A stretch of DNA of 64,000 nt from a virus, in IMG/VR virus record IMGVR_UViG_3300025151_000031, positions 1-64,000 of that record; one strand, written 5' to 3'. This document shows positions 50,918 to 60,936 of this stretch, piece after piece. The number at the start of each line of letters is the position of its first letter. Position 1 is the first letter of the stretch. The translations under genes and the position numbers were made by a program. The notes under the pieces are model-generated. The model worked only from the letters and a program-made list of their open reading frames with translations, was not told where the DNA came from and searched no databases.

Positions 50918-51730
50918 ATGGCAAGTAAAAAAGTCTATTTAAGACGGAAGGCAATTGATAATTATCTTCCAGAAGAAGTCCGCGCTGAGTCGGTTATGAA
51001 ACTCAGTAGTGTTTTTGTTAACAGACAACCTTTAAAAGGGTTTGACCCTGAAGACGAAAAAAAATATCTAAATGGAATTTTAGATGTTGATCCAACTAAT
51101 CATGATTGGCCAAAACATGCAAAAAGATTTTGGGCAGAATTAAGCATCAAAGTTGGATTTGAAGGAGTTGAAATGGAAATTGGAAAAGACGACAATGGAA
51201 ATCCTTTGCAAATTATGGATTGGATAAATTATAATTTTGCATTAAGACATCCACATGTTTCTTTGACAGAAGAAGAAATGAACGCTAGTTTTACTAAACG
51301 TTTTTATATTCAAGATCTTTCAAGAGATGAAGCTAAGAAGAATTTAAGTATTCAAGGCAAAAAAGATGCAGATAAAGAGTTTATCAAAATCTCTTCTGAT
51401 AAGAAAAAGATGGCATGGGTATTAAGATTAATGTCTAGTACAAATCCAGATATTATGAGTAGAGAGCAAATAGAAAATGCTTTATATGATCTAAAAGAAA
51501 AAGATCACAAAAGATTTTTCAAAATTGCAACTGATAAACACCTTAGTATGAAAGCAGAAATTGAGGAAATGGTTTCAGCTGGAGTTCTAAGAAAAATTGG
51601 AAATCAAGTTATCTTTATTGATGAAGTATTGGGTGATACAATGGATGACACAATAATTCATTTAAAAGATAAAAAGAATTCTGGTAAATTAACAATATTA
51701 AGAGCAAAACTTAAAGAGTTGACAGTATAG
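50918..51730 (+). CDS. Head-associated structural protein (270 aa)
   Basis: No named family. It follows the capsid gene and precedes connector-type genes, a slot that in crAss-like phages holds a conserved virion protein. N-terminal YLRRKAIDNYLPEEVRAESVMKLSSVFVNRQPL, middle GKDDNGNPLQIMDWINYNFALRHPHVSL, and a helix-rich C-terminus with DKKKMAWVLRLMSSTNPDIM. A head-completion role is inferred. It shares its last base with the next gene's GTG start. Confidence 0.6.
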   Translation: MASKKVYLRRKAIDNYLPEEVRAESVMKLSSVFVNRQPLKGFDPEDEKKYLNGILDVDPTNHDWPKHAKRFWAELSIKVGFEGVEMEIGKDDNGNPLQIMDWINYNFALRHPHVSLTEEEMNASFTKRFYIQDLSRDEAKKNLSIQGKKDADKEFIKISSDKKKMAWVLRLMSSTNPDIMSREQIENALYDLKEKDHKRFFKIATDKHLSMKAEIEEMVSAGVLRKIGNQVIFIDEVLGDTMDDTIIHLKDKKNSGKLTILRAKLKELTV

Positions 51731-53043
51731 TGGATATATTTGAAATGCATAGAGCAGTAACACAGGGCGTTGATAAAATTAACGCCCAGGTTGCTGACAC
51801 ACTACTAACGGGTGAAATAGATAGAGAGCTTAATAAAGCAATACAAAGATTTATTACAACTAGATTTCAACAAGGTAATAGATATGGTAAAGGCTTTGAA
51901 GAGTCTCAAAAAAGAAGAGACGATCTAAGAACGTTAGTTAAAGATGTAGAAACTAATACTGATTTTAAAGAACAACTTAGAAATAGTACTCATCCAGATG
52001 GGGCTTTATATATAGATTCTTGGAAGTTACCGTATGATTATATGTATATGATTAATGCAGTAACAATAATAGCTAGAAAGCCAGATTGCTCAAAAATATC
52101 CTATCAAATGAAAGATCAAGATGATATGTATTCTTTCATAATGGATTTTAAAGAGTTTATAGGAAATGGTGGAACGACATATATTGATGAAATATATTTA
52201 ATTAATAATATTGATAATGCTTTTAATGCAGCTGAATGGGGCGCAGAAGGAGCGATGTCTACATTAATTTGGCAAAATACAGATTTTGAAGATGTAGCAC
52301 ATCCAGAAAACCAAATGGAAGTGGTTGAGAATATTATTACTGGTGGTACTGAAACACTTTTAAGTAATGAAATGTGGTTTCCTATTTTTTGGGAAAGTTG
52401 GGATAATAGTAATTCTGTAGAAACAGAATATCAATATGCACAAGAAAGTTTAATAGGAAATATTGGATCATATAATTATCCAAATTCTTTAATTCTTGTA
52501 GGACTTGAAGAGATGATAGCTCCTTTAGTAGGTGCAGGACAACAAGAAGATGGAAGTATAATTCCTCTTACAGATGATCCTTCTTTAGAAGCATTAGGTG
52601 CGGTTCGTCCTCATTTAATAGGAAGATATCAAAATAATACAGTAGTTAGTACTCCTGTAGTTTTTAATCAAGATCTTTCTTTAAAAAGAGTACCAAGTAC
52701 AAAAAATTTTATAAGAGAAGCTTATAAATGTAAAATGGTTCAACATGATGATATTTTTGCTATGATTAGTGACCCATTTAATAAAACAAAATACAGTAGT
52801 CCTCTGACTGTAATGAGAGGAGATAAAATAGATGTTTTTACTGACGATCTGTTTATAGCAGATAAAATCAGATTAACATACATAAGAAAACCTGCTATGG
52901 TTAGTTTAGGTCAATTTGTAAACTGTGATCTGCCAGATCATACACACGAAGAGATTGTAATGTTAGCAGTTGGTAGTATTTTGGAAGCTATTTCCGATCC
53001 AAGATATCAGACTCATTCAGTTGAGAAAAGCCAAATGGAATAA
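51730..53043 (+). CDS. Head-tail connector or ring-type protein (437 aa)
   Basis: Starts at GTG 51730 (MDIFEMHRAVTQGVDKINAQVADTLLTGEIDRELNKAIQRFI); this opening (hydrophobic, then paired helices with ...EIDxxLNKA...RFI) looks family-like, so GTG is preferred over ATG 51745. Central acidic DMYSFIMDFKEF and a long beta-rich second half with RKPAMVSLGQFVNCDLPDHTHEEIVMLA, where PDHTHEEI is typical of connector proteins. Inferred to sit at the portal-tail interface. Confidence 0.6.
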   Translation: MDIFEMHRAVTQGVDKINAQVADTLLTGEIDRELNKAIQRFITTRFQQGNRYGKGFEESQKRRDDLRTLVKDVETNTDFKEQLRNSTHPDGALYIDSWKLPYDYMYMINAVTIIARKPDCSKISYQMKDQDDMYSFIMDFKEFIGNGGTTYIDEIYLINNIDNAFNAAEWGAEGAMSTLIWQNTDFEDVAHPENQMEVVENIITGGTETLLSNEMWFPIFWESWDNSNSVETEYQYAQESLIGNIGSYNYPNSLILVGLEEMIAPLVGAGQQEDGSIIPLTDDPSLEALGAVRPHLIGRYQNNTVVSTPVVFNQDLSLKRVPSTKNFIREAYKCKMVQHDDIFAMISDPFNKTKYSSPLTVMRGDKIDVFTDDLFIADKIRLTYIRKPAMVSLGQFVNCDLPDHTHEEIVMLAVGSILEAISDPRYQTHSVEKSQME

Positions 53044-53078
53044 TGTAAATTAGAATATTAATTTTAAAATAATTTAAA

Positions 53079-54059
53079 ATGGCAAGACAATTTTTAATAG
53101 GAGAATTAGGATCAACATCTTATTCTTCTGGTAAACTAGCTGATACAGGACTAGATATTCAAGTTCTTGATGTTAGTAATGATGAGGGTCCAGTTAGTTA
53201 TGACCCAGAATCTACTCCAAATCCAGATATGTTTAGAATAGTTCAAGGTACTACTTCAGGACCAAATGTTTATTCAAACTGGATGAATCCAAGAAATGTA
53301 ATAGTTTTTGATGGTAGTTCATATGAATCTGCAACGGCTTCTACTGCAACATTAACAATAGCAGGTGATTCTGTTACAACTAGTGGGCAAGATGGTTTAC
53401 TTCATATAAAACTAGCTTACCTTAATGGTGATGTTGAGGAATTTTATAACTTTACGGCAGATTTTAATGCTGGTGGAGGCGGTGTAACTACAGCAGATAC
53501 AGCTGCAGATGTTCTTATTGGTAATGCATGGGATGCAATTCCTGATGGTAATAAACCAGATTGGGTTCATGCAGATGTAAATGTTTCAGCAGGTACAACA
53601 GTAGTATGGTCAGGGGTTAAACCTGGTGATACAACTAACTCTGGTGGTACTTGGGATAAAGATGCTTCTAACATACAAGTTTCTATTTCAAGTAGATCTG
53701 ATATTGCAACTGCAGTATATACTACAGCTAAAACAGCAGGTGATAATGGAGTAGGTACTTATTATAGTGTAAAAAAGTTTGAAGATAAAATGAAAGGTAT
53801 TATGTATGGTTACTACAACAGACGTGATCTTCCTAACACTCCAGACAATGGAGCTGTAGTTGGAAGCACGTATGATATGATAACTATCGTAGCTACTAAA
53901 GATGGAAGCGCAATGAGCGGACAAATTCATGGAGTAGATAACTTAGATGAAGTATTTATTGCAGGTAAAGTTGACATTGCAACTATTTCTGGAAACAATG
54001 AAGATTCATTTGTTAGTAAGTTGAACGAACTTATTCCTTTAAATAACATAGGAGTATAA
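53079..54059 (+). CDS. Virion protein, beta-rich (326 aa)
   Basis: No named family. Gly/Ser/Thr/Asp-rich with repeated strand motifs (STATLTIAGDSVTTSGQDGLLHIKLAYLNGDVEEFYNF), then DKMKGIMYGYYNRRDLPNTPDNGAVVGSTYDMITIVA. Such composition fits capsid auxiliary or tail proteins. Followed 25 nt later by another short virion protein of similar composition. Confidence 0.55.
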   Translation: MARQFLIGELGSTSYSSGKLADTGLDIQVLDVSNDEGPVSYDPESTPNPDMFRIVQGTTSGPNVYSNWMNPRNVIVFDGSSYESATASTATLTIAGDSVTTSGQDGLLHIKLAYLNGDVEEFYNFTADFNAGGGGVTTADTAADVLIGNAWDAIPDGNKPDWVHADVNVSAGTTVVWSGVKPGDTTNSGGTWDKDASNIQVSISSRSDIATAVYTTAKTAGDNGVGTYYSVKKFEDKMKGIMYGYYNRRDLPNTPDNGAVVGSTYDMITIVATKDGSAMSGQIHGVDNLDEVFIAGKVDIATISGNNEDSFVSKLNELIPLNNIGV

Positions 54060-54084
54060 TATTAATTTTTAAAAATATAAAAAC

Positions 54085-54663
54085 ATGGCAAATACAGCAA
54101 GAACAACTTTCGATAAAGATCTTAACTTTAAAAGATGGTTGACAGGTAATACAAAAGGTATGGCTACTGGAGTAACACCAAACAATGCAGCAGTAGTTGC
54201 TGCACAGGGTGGAACCCAATCTCAAAAACATGCAGCAACATTAATTGCAAATAAATATAATAGTACTGATTCTACAGGATCTGCAGCATCTGCAGCATAT
54301 TTACCTCCTGCAGTAGCGGGAACACTAGTGGTACTTGAATGGACAGGTGATGTTGATGATTCTACGGGAGCATGGAAAATCTATGCAAACGGTGGATTTG
54401 CAGCAGCATCTGGAGGATCAGCTTATTCAGGTAATGTATTCGCAACTCAAGTTGTAACAATTGGCGGTACTACAGGTAAAAAATCTGCAGCAAGCGATGC
54501 TTCAGATACATTGGTTTGGACTCCTGCAGCAACTGCAAATAATGCAATGGGTGATGCGGGATCACAATGGTGGTTTTACTGCATGCATGACGGTGAGTGG
54601 ATGGTTAAAGCTAGAGCAGTCCCTTCTGGAACAGGAGAAGACGGTGCTTTAACTTGGGAATAA
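54085..54663 (+). CDS. Virion protein, Ala/Gly/Thr-rich (192 aa)
   Basis: No named family. Ala-, Gly- and Thr-rich with strands such as GTLVVLEWTGDVDDSTGAWKIYANGGF and WWFYCMHDGEWMVKARAVPSG; a probable decoration or head-fibre type protein. Composition differs from the lysine/asparagine-rich neighbours. Followed by a strong hairpin at 54685-54706. Confidence 0.5.
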   Translation: MANTARTTFDKDLNFKRWLTGNTKGMATGVTPNNAAVVAAQGGTQSQKHAATLIANKYNSTDSTGSAASAAYLPPAVAGTLVVLEWTGDVDDSTGAWKIYANGGFAAASGGSAYSGNVFATQVVTIGGTTGKKSAASDASDTLVWTPAATANNAMGDAGSQWWFYCMHDGEWMVKARAVPSGTGEDGALTWE

Positions 54664-54684
54664 GCATATTTTAATAATATAGAT

Positions 54685-54706
54685 TGGGGGATTTACAGAT
54701 CCCCCA
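54685..54706 (+). terminator. Probable terminator hairpin
   Basis: TGGGGGAT (54685-54692) and ATCCCCCA (54699-54706), 8 bp, 6-nt loop; T-rich DNA (TATCTATTTAATCTTTTTT) follows after a short gap. The T-run is displaced by about 12 nt, so efficiency is uncertain. Confidence 0.6.
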
Positions 54707-54729
54707 TATCTATTTAATCTTTTTTATTT

Positions 54730-55296
54730 ATGGCAAGTATAAACTTATCATTAACTTCAGATTGTAGATTATTAACTTATAAGATTACTTCACCAATACC
54801 AACAGTAGAAGGAGCAGAGTCTCAGGATCAACTAGAAAATACTGAAAATGTAGTCGCAATTGAAATTTACAATAATGGAGTTTTAGTCTCTAATACAGAT
54901 ACAGCAATACTTAATTATGCTAATGGAGACATATTTACTAATACAACAACTATATCTGTTCCAGAAGTTATAGGATCAGATGCTGGTATAGTTACAGTTT
55001 TAATGAGAAATGCTGAAGGAGAAACTACAAGTTCTGCTATTCTATGTTCTTGTGAACTGGATTGTTGTTTAGCACAAAAAGTTTTAGATCTAACAAATTG
55101 CACAGATTGTGATTCAAAGTGTAGTGATCAATTAGTTATAAGTCAAAAGATATTTTTATACATGGAGTCTATAAGGACTCTTTTAGGTAATTTAGGAGGA
55201 GACATAACAATTAATCAAGGAATCATATCTCAGGCACTAGATACGTATAATGCTGCTAAAGCATTATGTTCTGGTAGCTGTGGTTGCAACTGTTAA
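54730..55296 (+). CDS. Cysteine-rich virion protein (188 aa)
   Basis: N-terminal half strand-rich (MASINLSLTSDCRLLTYKITSPIP, ATVPEVIG-type strands), C-terminal half with many cysteines (CSCELDCCLAQKVLDLTNCTDCDSKC and CSGSCGCNC at the end). Such Cys pairs could form disulphides or bind metal in an extracellular virion part. It precedes a Cys-rich giant appendage protein, suggesting a shared assembly. Confidence 0.55.
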   Translation: MASINLSLTSDCRLLTYKITSPIPTVEGAESQDQLENTENVVAIEIYNNGVLVSNTDTAILNYANGDIFTNTTTISVPEVIGSDAGIVTVLMRNAEGETTSSAILCSCELDCCLAQKVLDLTNCTDCDSKCSDQLVISQKIFLYMESIRTLLGNLGGDITINQGIISQALDTYNAAKALCSGSCGCNC

Positions 55297-55298
55297 TC

Positions 55299-58200
55299 AT
55301 GACAATAAACTTTAAAGGAAAAACAAATAACTTATCAACTAGTAAGTCTAAATTAGATCCTAGGTGGGATAAATATTCTAGTGCAGCTACTATAGCTACA
55401 TCAGGATCATTTTCATCTAATATGCCTAAATTGGCTCAAGGGGTAGTCTATCTTCAAAAAAATAATAGACTAACTATAGATATTAGATATAAAGACGATA
55501 AAGAGTATGATAGAATTGTTAATGTTATAGATAAATCAAAATCTAAAAAATTAACAACAGAGTTTGGAAATGAAGGTAATGTTACGTTAACTTATAAAAA
55601 TTGGAATAAAAAACTTTCCTCTACAAAAGAATTAATTTTAGTATTTGCATCAGGTTTTAGAAAAACTATAAGATTAAAAGTACCAGGTACAAATTCTAAA
55701 TTAGAAGGTTCTGTAGATAGTGTAACCTCTATATTATCTTCTTCACCTTATGAAAATTTATTATCTGTAGATGTATCCAACGCATCTTCAGCAGTCAATG
55801 ATATATTAGTTGGAATATACCCTAAAGCAGATCCTTACGATGTGTTTAATTGTTCAGGAGTATTTTCTTATAGACTTCCTTTTGCATATTATATAAATTC
55901 AGATTCAATTAATGAAGTATTAGTTAAAAAAGGAATAACTTCTTCAAATAAAAATGTAGACAAAGGAATGTCTACAAGAGGTGTAGGTCATTTATATCCT
56001 GCATCAAAAGCTCAAGAAATACATTTTTTAAATGTACATATTTCTGGAGAAACTACAATAAGAAATAATTCTGAATTAATGTCTAGAGCAAATTCTAGCT
56101 CTTTTACATATGGATTTATATACGGTGAAAACTTATATGACATTCCAGATGATGCTCCAGAATTTTATGTATGTATGGATGAAGGAGACTCTTCATATTA
56201 TAGAACAACTAGTAGAGATTGTGATGGTACTTCAATAGACTCTAAATATATAGATGGAAGTAGTCCTGCTAGATTTTTAGATGGTCAATGTTGTACACAT
56301 AGTTGTTCTGGATTTTCTGTTAAATTAATAAATACTACTGGAGCTAATGCAGATTGGACAAGCTCTGAAGGAAAAATAAAAGCTGTAGTTACAGGAGGTC
56401 AAGGAGATTGGATTTATAAAGTAGAAAATAGTACAACTGGATTAAGTACAACAGTTACTTCAGCAGAATCAGAATATGAATTTACAGGATTAGCTTTTGC
56501 AACTTCAGATGAAACTCCATACAAAGTAACAGTAACAGATGCTAATGCTTGTAATGTAATAGCTTATATACATTTAAATAAAAATGTAAGTATAGAGCAA
56601 GGACTAATGCAAGGATGTACAGACAGTGGTGGAATAAATTATGATTCTGATGCAGATGTAAACACAGGATGTTTGTACTGTATGAGATTTGGATCTAATG
56701 GTCGTGGTTATTATGGTTTAAGTTTTGGAAGAAGCTCTGGAGCAAGTAAAGAAATAGGAGTACAACTTATTACAAATGAAACTAGTAAAGTTACACATGC
56801 AACTTCAAGTGGATCTAGTAGTGGAAAAATATATTTTAAAGGATCTATATTTCCTGCTGCATTACCTATAATTAATACAGATACAGATGAGGCATTTCAA
56901 TTTAAATTATATACTTTAAGTTCAAATAATTTAAATAAAGATGAGATAATAGCTATAAGTCCAACAACAACAGTAGCTAGTGTTCCAGATTTAGAGCACG
57001 AATTTGATGGTTTAGCTCCAGGATGGTATGCTATAGGTATAGAGGTTTCAAATCTTAGTACTTTAGCACATTGTATTAGTATTCATAGATTTGAAGTTAA
57101 GTATGGAGGATGTATGGATAAGCTAGCTAGTAATTATGATAAAGATGCTACTTATGATAACGGGGGATGTACTTATACGTGTAATGAAAAAGTAGTTGGT
57201 ATTATTGTAGAATCGCTTGATAATAAATGCTTAAAAACTGTTAGAGTAAGTAGAAAGAAAAAATACGAAAATATAACTTGGAAAATAGGAACAGAATCAA
57301 AAACAGGACCTGGACCACATTTAGCAAAACCAGAAGATTATGTACAAGTATGGATAGAAAATACAAAAACAAAATGTGTTGATTCTGCAGAGCTTTTTAT
57401 AAAAGAAGAGAATTGTACTAAATCAATGATCTTACAAGCGTACTCAAACAGTATATTAAATTCTGGAGGATGTACAGATACAACAGCTTTTAATTATAAT
57501 TGTGACGCTATATTTGATGATGGAACATGTATTCCTGTTGTACAAGGATGTATGGATATGGAATCCCCAAGTTATAATCCAAGTGCAAATGTAGATGACG
57601 GATCGTGTATAGAATTTATACAAGGATGTCTTAATCCACAAGCTTTAAATTATAATCCATTAGTTACTCTGCATGTTGAAGTATTATGTATGTATAGTAA
57701 TTTAGAATTGCAAAATGTTAAGTCTGGTTTACAATGTCCAAGTACTCCTCTTACCGAAGTTCCTATTTATAGTACAAATCCTAATATAACAAATCTTAAT
57801 TTTGATATAGTTTCAGGAGCAACAATAGGAACAGGTTCTACTCTCAAAGCATATAAACTTCCACATAATAATCTTTTAGAACAAGGATTTTCTATTAATA
57901 CGTTAACATTTCCTTTAGAAGATAGTGGAATGAAACCTGATGCTACATGGAATTTAACAGGAAATGATTCTCCTTTTTATAATAATTTTGGTACAGGTCC
58001 AGATCTTCTTCTTTGGCAAGGTAGTGAACCTTATGAGCCTTACTTATTAGATATAGGTGGCAATTATATAGCTTCAATTAATTTAGATGGTACATTTGCT
58101 GCAAATAGCGGAACTTTAGGATATGGTGCTTATATATTTGAATTAAAAATAATAAGAAACGGAAAACCTTTTTATTCTAGAGAATGGTTTACCATACCAA

Positions 58201-59216
58201 ACAGTGGTGATAGTTTTCTTTGTGACATGATTCTAACTGGACCAGGAGCAGATCCAGCAATAACTAAAGATGGTTCAGGTTCTAAAGCAAAAGGGTGTAC
58301 AGATCCTAATGCTTCTAATTATTTAGGCCAAAATTCTTTTACTCCTAATATGTTTCCTGTTTTAAGTTATCCAGCAAACAATACATTTTATTCTCCACAG
58401 GGATTAGAAACTTTTAATACAGGAAATCCTCAAGGAGCAGGTGCAGAATTATGTAAATATCAATTAGATAAAATCTGTTTACCCCCAAGAATAGATTCTC
58501 AAATTGAGTATTTAGAAAAATGTATAATGAATTCATCTGTAAATTGGTATAATAAAAATATAACAGGAGGAGAAAAATCTTGTGATGATATGGCTTTATG
58601 GACAATGATATTTATAAAATATCTTGTATCTAGAAAAGGCTTAGATTGTATATTTAATTGTGCAGACTCTGGAACTCCAAATTATCAACCTCAAACATGT
58701 GAAGAAAAATGGGTAGCAGGAGGAAGTAAAGTATGGGCATATTCGCCTGATACTTATACGGGAACTAATTATTATGGAGGAGAGATAATTAAATATGATA
58801 CAGTATTTCCTTGGATGGGAGATGAAATACCAGGAGGTTCTACTATTTGGACTATAAAAGGGGCTGGCTGTGGGCCTTGTGGAAATCCTTATGGTAATGG
58901 ATCTGAAAACTTTATACTATGTAAAGACGACAAAGTTTTTAGTGATAATACGAATTATTTAGATAAATTTTTTAAATTTGCAACTAAGTATTGTAAATCA
59001 TGTCAGCCATGTTCTTTCTTACCAGGGAATAAGCCGACTATTTTATATAATAGTGATTCGTTTACATATAGTACTGAAACAGATGGCACATTAACAATAG
59101 GAGGCATAAGTCTAGAAATGAATGGGGAAGAATATGGAGTGGATGATCCTAATTTGGGTCCTTATAATCCATATGGATTAGACGAAGATGCTAATTATCC
59201 TAGTGAAGAATATTAA
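55299..59216 (+). CDS. Large Cys-rich appendage/tail fibre protein with GCxD repeats (1305 aa)
   Basis: The start is placed at ATG 55299, after the previous stop, although the frame opens at 55284. Residues about 440-1010 carry copies of the motif GC(T/M)D..A.NY...A..DDG.C (nt 56613, 57108, 57468, 57546, 57624, 58293). This motif is common in secreted Bacteroidota proteins and in marine phage fibres and is thought to be a small Cys-stabilised, possibly calcium-binding unit. C-terminal region is Cys-rich again (ATKYCKSCQPCSF). Likely a host-recognition appendage. Confidence 0.65.
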   Translation: MTINFKGKTNNLSTSKSKLDPRWDKYSSAATIATSGSFSSNMPKLAQGVVYLQKNNRLTIDIRYKDDKEYDRIVNVIDKSKSKKLTTEFGNEGNVTLTYKNWNKKLSSTKELILVFASGFRKTIRLKVPGTNSKLEGSVDSVTSILSSSPYENLLSVDVSNASSAVNDILVGIYPKADPYDVFNCSGVFSYRLPFAYYINSDSINEVLVKKGITSSNKNVDKGMSTRGVGHLYPASKAQEIHFLNVHISGETTIRNNSELMSRANSSSFTYGFIYGENLYDIPDDAPEFYVCMDEGDSSYYRTTSRDCDGTSIDSKYIDGSSPARFLDGQCCTHSCSGFSVKLINTTGANADWTSSEGKIKAVVTGGQGDWIYKVENSTTGLSTTVTSAESEYEFTGLAFATSDETPYKVTVTDANACNVIAYIHLNKNVSIEQGLMQGCTDSGGINYDSDADVNTGCLYCMRFGSNGRGYYGLSFGRSSGASKEIGVQLITNETSKVTHATSSGSSSGKIYFKGSIFPAALPIINTDTDEAFQFKLYTLSSNNLNKDEIIAISPTTTVASVPDLEHEFDGLAPGWYAIGIEVSNLSTLAHCISIHRFEVKYGGCMDKLASNYDKDATYDNGGCTYTCNEKVVGIIVESLDNKCLKTVRVSRKKKYENITWKIGTESKTGPGPHLAKPEDYVQVWIENTKTKCVDSAELFIKEENCTKSMILQAYSNSILNSGGCTDTTAFNYNCDAIFDDGTCIPVVQGCMDMESPSYNPSANVDDGSCIEFIQGCLNPQALNYNPLVTLHVEVLCMYSNLELQNVKSGLQCPSTPLTEVPIYSTNPNITNLNFDIVSGATIGTGSTLKAYKLPHNNLLEQGFSINTLTFPLEDSGMKPDATWNLTGNDSPFYNNFGTGPDLLLWQGSEPYEPYLLDIGGNYIASINLDGTFAANSGTLGYGAYIFELKIIRNGKPFYSREWFTIPNSGDSFLCDMILTGPGADPAITKDGSGSKAKGCTDPNASNYLGQNSFTPNMFPVLSYPANNTFYSPQGLETFNTGNPQGAGAELCKYQLDKICLPPRIDSQIEYLEKCIMNSSVNWYNKNITGGEKSCDDMALWTMIFIKYLVSRKGLDCIFNCADSGTPNYQPQTCEEKWVAGGSKVWAYSPDTYTGTNYYGGEIIKYDTVFPWMGDEIPGGSTIWTIKGAGCGPCGNPYGNGSENFILCKDDKVFSDNTNYLDKFFKFATKYCKSCQPCSFLPGNKPTILYNSDSFTYSTETDGTLTIGGISLEMNGEEYGVDDPNLGPYNPYGLDEDANYPSEEY
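57108..57690 (+). repeat. GCxD...DDGxC protein repeat cluster
   Basis: Four copies at 57108, 57468, 57546 and 57624 (others at 56613 and 58293) with the pattern Gly-Cys-x-Asp, then Asn/Ser-Tyr, then Asp-Asp/Asn-Gly-x-Cys. Copies 57468, 57546 and 57624 are consecutive at 78-nt spacing. The 57624 copy has lost its DDGSC end (reads LVTLHVEVLCM), consistent with small indels changing the frame. Confidence 0.7.
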
Positions 59217-59242
59217 TTAACAATACTTAAAAATAAAATATA

Positions 59243-60904
59243 ATGGCAGAAATAACTTCATTAACTTCGATTTTAAAATCCAATATAGGGTTAAATGATT
59301 ATTTTGTAGTGGCCAATTCATCTACAAAAAAAGCTAGAAAAATACAGGTTCAATCTATGTTTGCTTCAGTAATAACTAAAGGAATAGGTGGAGAATCTTT
59401 ATGGTCTAGTGTAACAAATAGTAATCAGATAAATTTAAAAGGATTAACATCAGCGGATAGCAAAATTACAGTTACAACTAGTAGCGATAATTTAGTACTA
59501 ACTTTAGTAGAAAGCGCTATAGATTTAAGTAAATGCGATAATACAACTTCTGCGTTTATAAAATCTATAAATTTAAGTGGAGCTATTTCTGGGGTATTAC
59601 CAGTTGGATATGGTGGTACAGGACTTTCTACAATTAGTAAAGGATCTGTTTTATATGCTAGTGCTGCAGGTACTATATCAACAACAACTTTAGCATCAGA
59701 CGGGCAAATATTAGTAGGTAATGGTACAACAGGATATCCTCAAGCAGCAACAATAGCTAGTTCAGATTCTTCAGTAACAGTTACAAATGGAGCTGGAACT
59801 ATTGATCTAAAGGTAGCAGCTAGTAGTGCATTAGCAAGTCATTTAGATACTCAAACATATAATATTAATTTAAATTCTGTAGCAGGAACTAGTTTTATAA
59901 GTGGGGATGCTACAAATGAAGGTATTACAGTAGATGCAACAGGATATGTTGCAATTGGAGATTCAACTCCAACAGTGCCTACTTTAGATTCTCAATTAAC
60001 ATTAATTGGGAATGCTGATAAAGCAATAACAATTGGAAATGTTAATAGCTATGCAGATAGAACAATACAGTTTAAAGATGCAGCAGCAAGTGTAGCAGGG
60101 ATTAATGGTACAATAAAAGGAGCAAGTGCTACTCACGGTAATTTTGCTGGAGGTAGTATAACTATAGAAGCTGGTAAAGCAACAGGTAGTGGTGCAGCAG
60201 GAGGATTAGTATTAAGTGGGGGAGATGTTACTTCAGGAGCACAAGGATCTGTATATATAAAAGGATATATATCAACTGGAGCTCAAAGAACAGCTTTAAC
60301 ATTTACTCCTACAGCAACTGAAGTACCAGCAAATTTTGCATATGGAGTTGAAATTCAAGCTCCTGCAAGTGGTATATCTTTAGTATCTAAAAGTGCAGTT
60401 GATGCCGCTACAGGTATGTCAAATAAAACTGGAGTTGTAGCACCAACTATAACTGCTAAAACTCAAATAGCAAACGGCTATTCAGGAGCTTTAACTGCAA
60501 ATACACATTATTTAGCACCAGCAGATGGTAATAATGCAACTATGACATTACCTGCGCAAGCAAGTTCTGTTAAAGGAGATACTATTATTGTAGAATATCA
60601 TAATGATATGAGTAACGGGCAAACACATAAATACGGAACATCAACAGAAATGTTTATGGCAGGATCTGCTTGCTATAGAATGAATGGAGCAACAGGATCG
60701 GCTGTAGGTTTAATACAAACAGTAGATGTTGCAGATGGTACAGGAGATGATTTCTTAAACTTAATAGGACTGACCAATGCAGGCCCAGGTATTGGAACGT
60801 TCGTAATATTTACATTTAATGGGGCAACATGGAGAGCAGAAGCAAAATGTACATCATCAGGAACTGGTGCTGCTACTAACGCTTCAGTATTTGCTACTTC
60901 ATAA
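59243..60904 (+). CDS. Tail or head fibre protein (553 aa)
   Basis: Contains PVGYGGTGLSTISKGSVLYAS followed by TLASDGQILVGNGTTGYPQAATI, the GGTG-type repeats typical of phage fibre proteins, and a long Ala/Gly/Thr-rich beta-helical region. The C-terminal 150 residues (YLAPADGNNATMTLPAQAS...GATWRAEAKC) form a distinct jelly-roll-like domain. The N-terminus (MAEITSLTSILKSNIGLNDYFVVANSSTKKARKI) likely anchors it to the virion. Confidence 0.72.
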   Translation: MAEITSLTSILKSNIGLNDYFVVANSSTKKARKIQVQSMFASVITKGIGGESLWSSVTNSNQINLKGLTSADSKITVTTSSDNLVLTLVESAIDLSKCDNTTSAFIKSINLSGAISGVLPVGYGGTGLSTISKGSVLYASAAGTISTTTLASDGQILVGNGTTGYPQAATIASSDSSVTVTNGAGTIDLKVAASSALASHLDTQTYNINLNSVAGTSFISGDATNEGITVDATGYVAIGDSTPTVPTLDSQLTLIGNADKAITIGNVNSYADRTIQFKDAAASVAGINGTIKGASATHGNFAGGSITIEAGKATGSGAAGGLVLSGGDVTSGAQGSVYIKGYISTGAQRTALTFTPTATEVPANFAYGVEIQAPASGISLVSKSAVDAATGMSNKTGVVAPTITAKTQIANGYSGALTANTHYLAPADGNNATMTLPAQASSVKGDTIIVEYHNDMSNGQTHKYGTSTEMFMAGSACYRMNGATGSAVGLIQTVDVADGTGDDFLNLIGLTNAGPGIGTFVIFTFNGATWRAEAKCTSSGTGAATNASVFATS

Positions 60905-60936
60905 TAATTATTAACTAAAAATAAAATCAATTTAAA

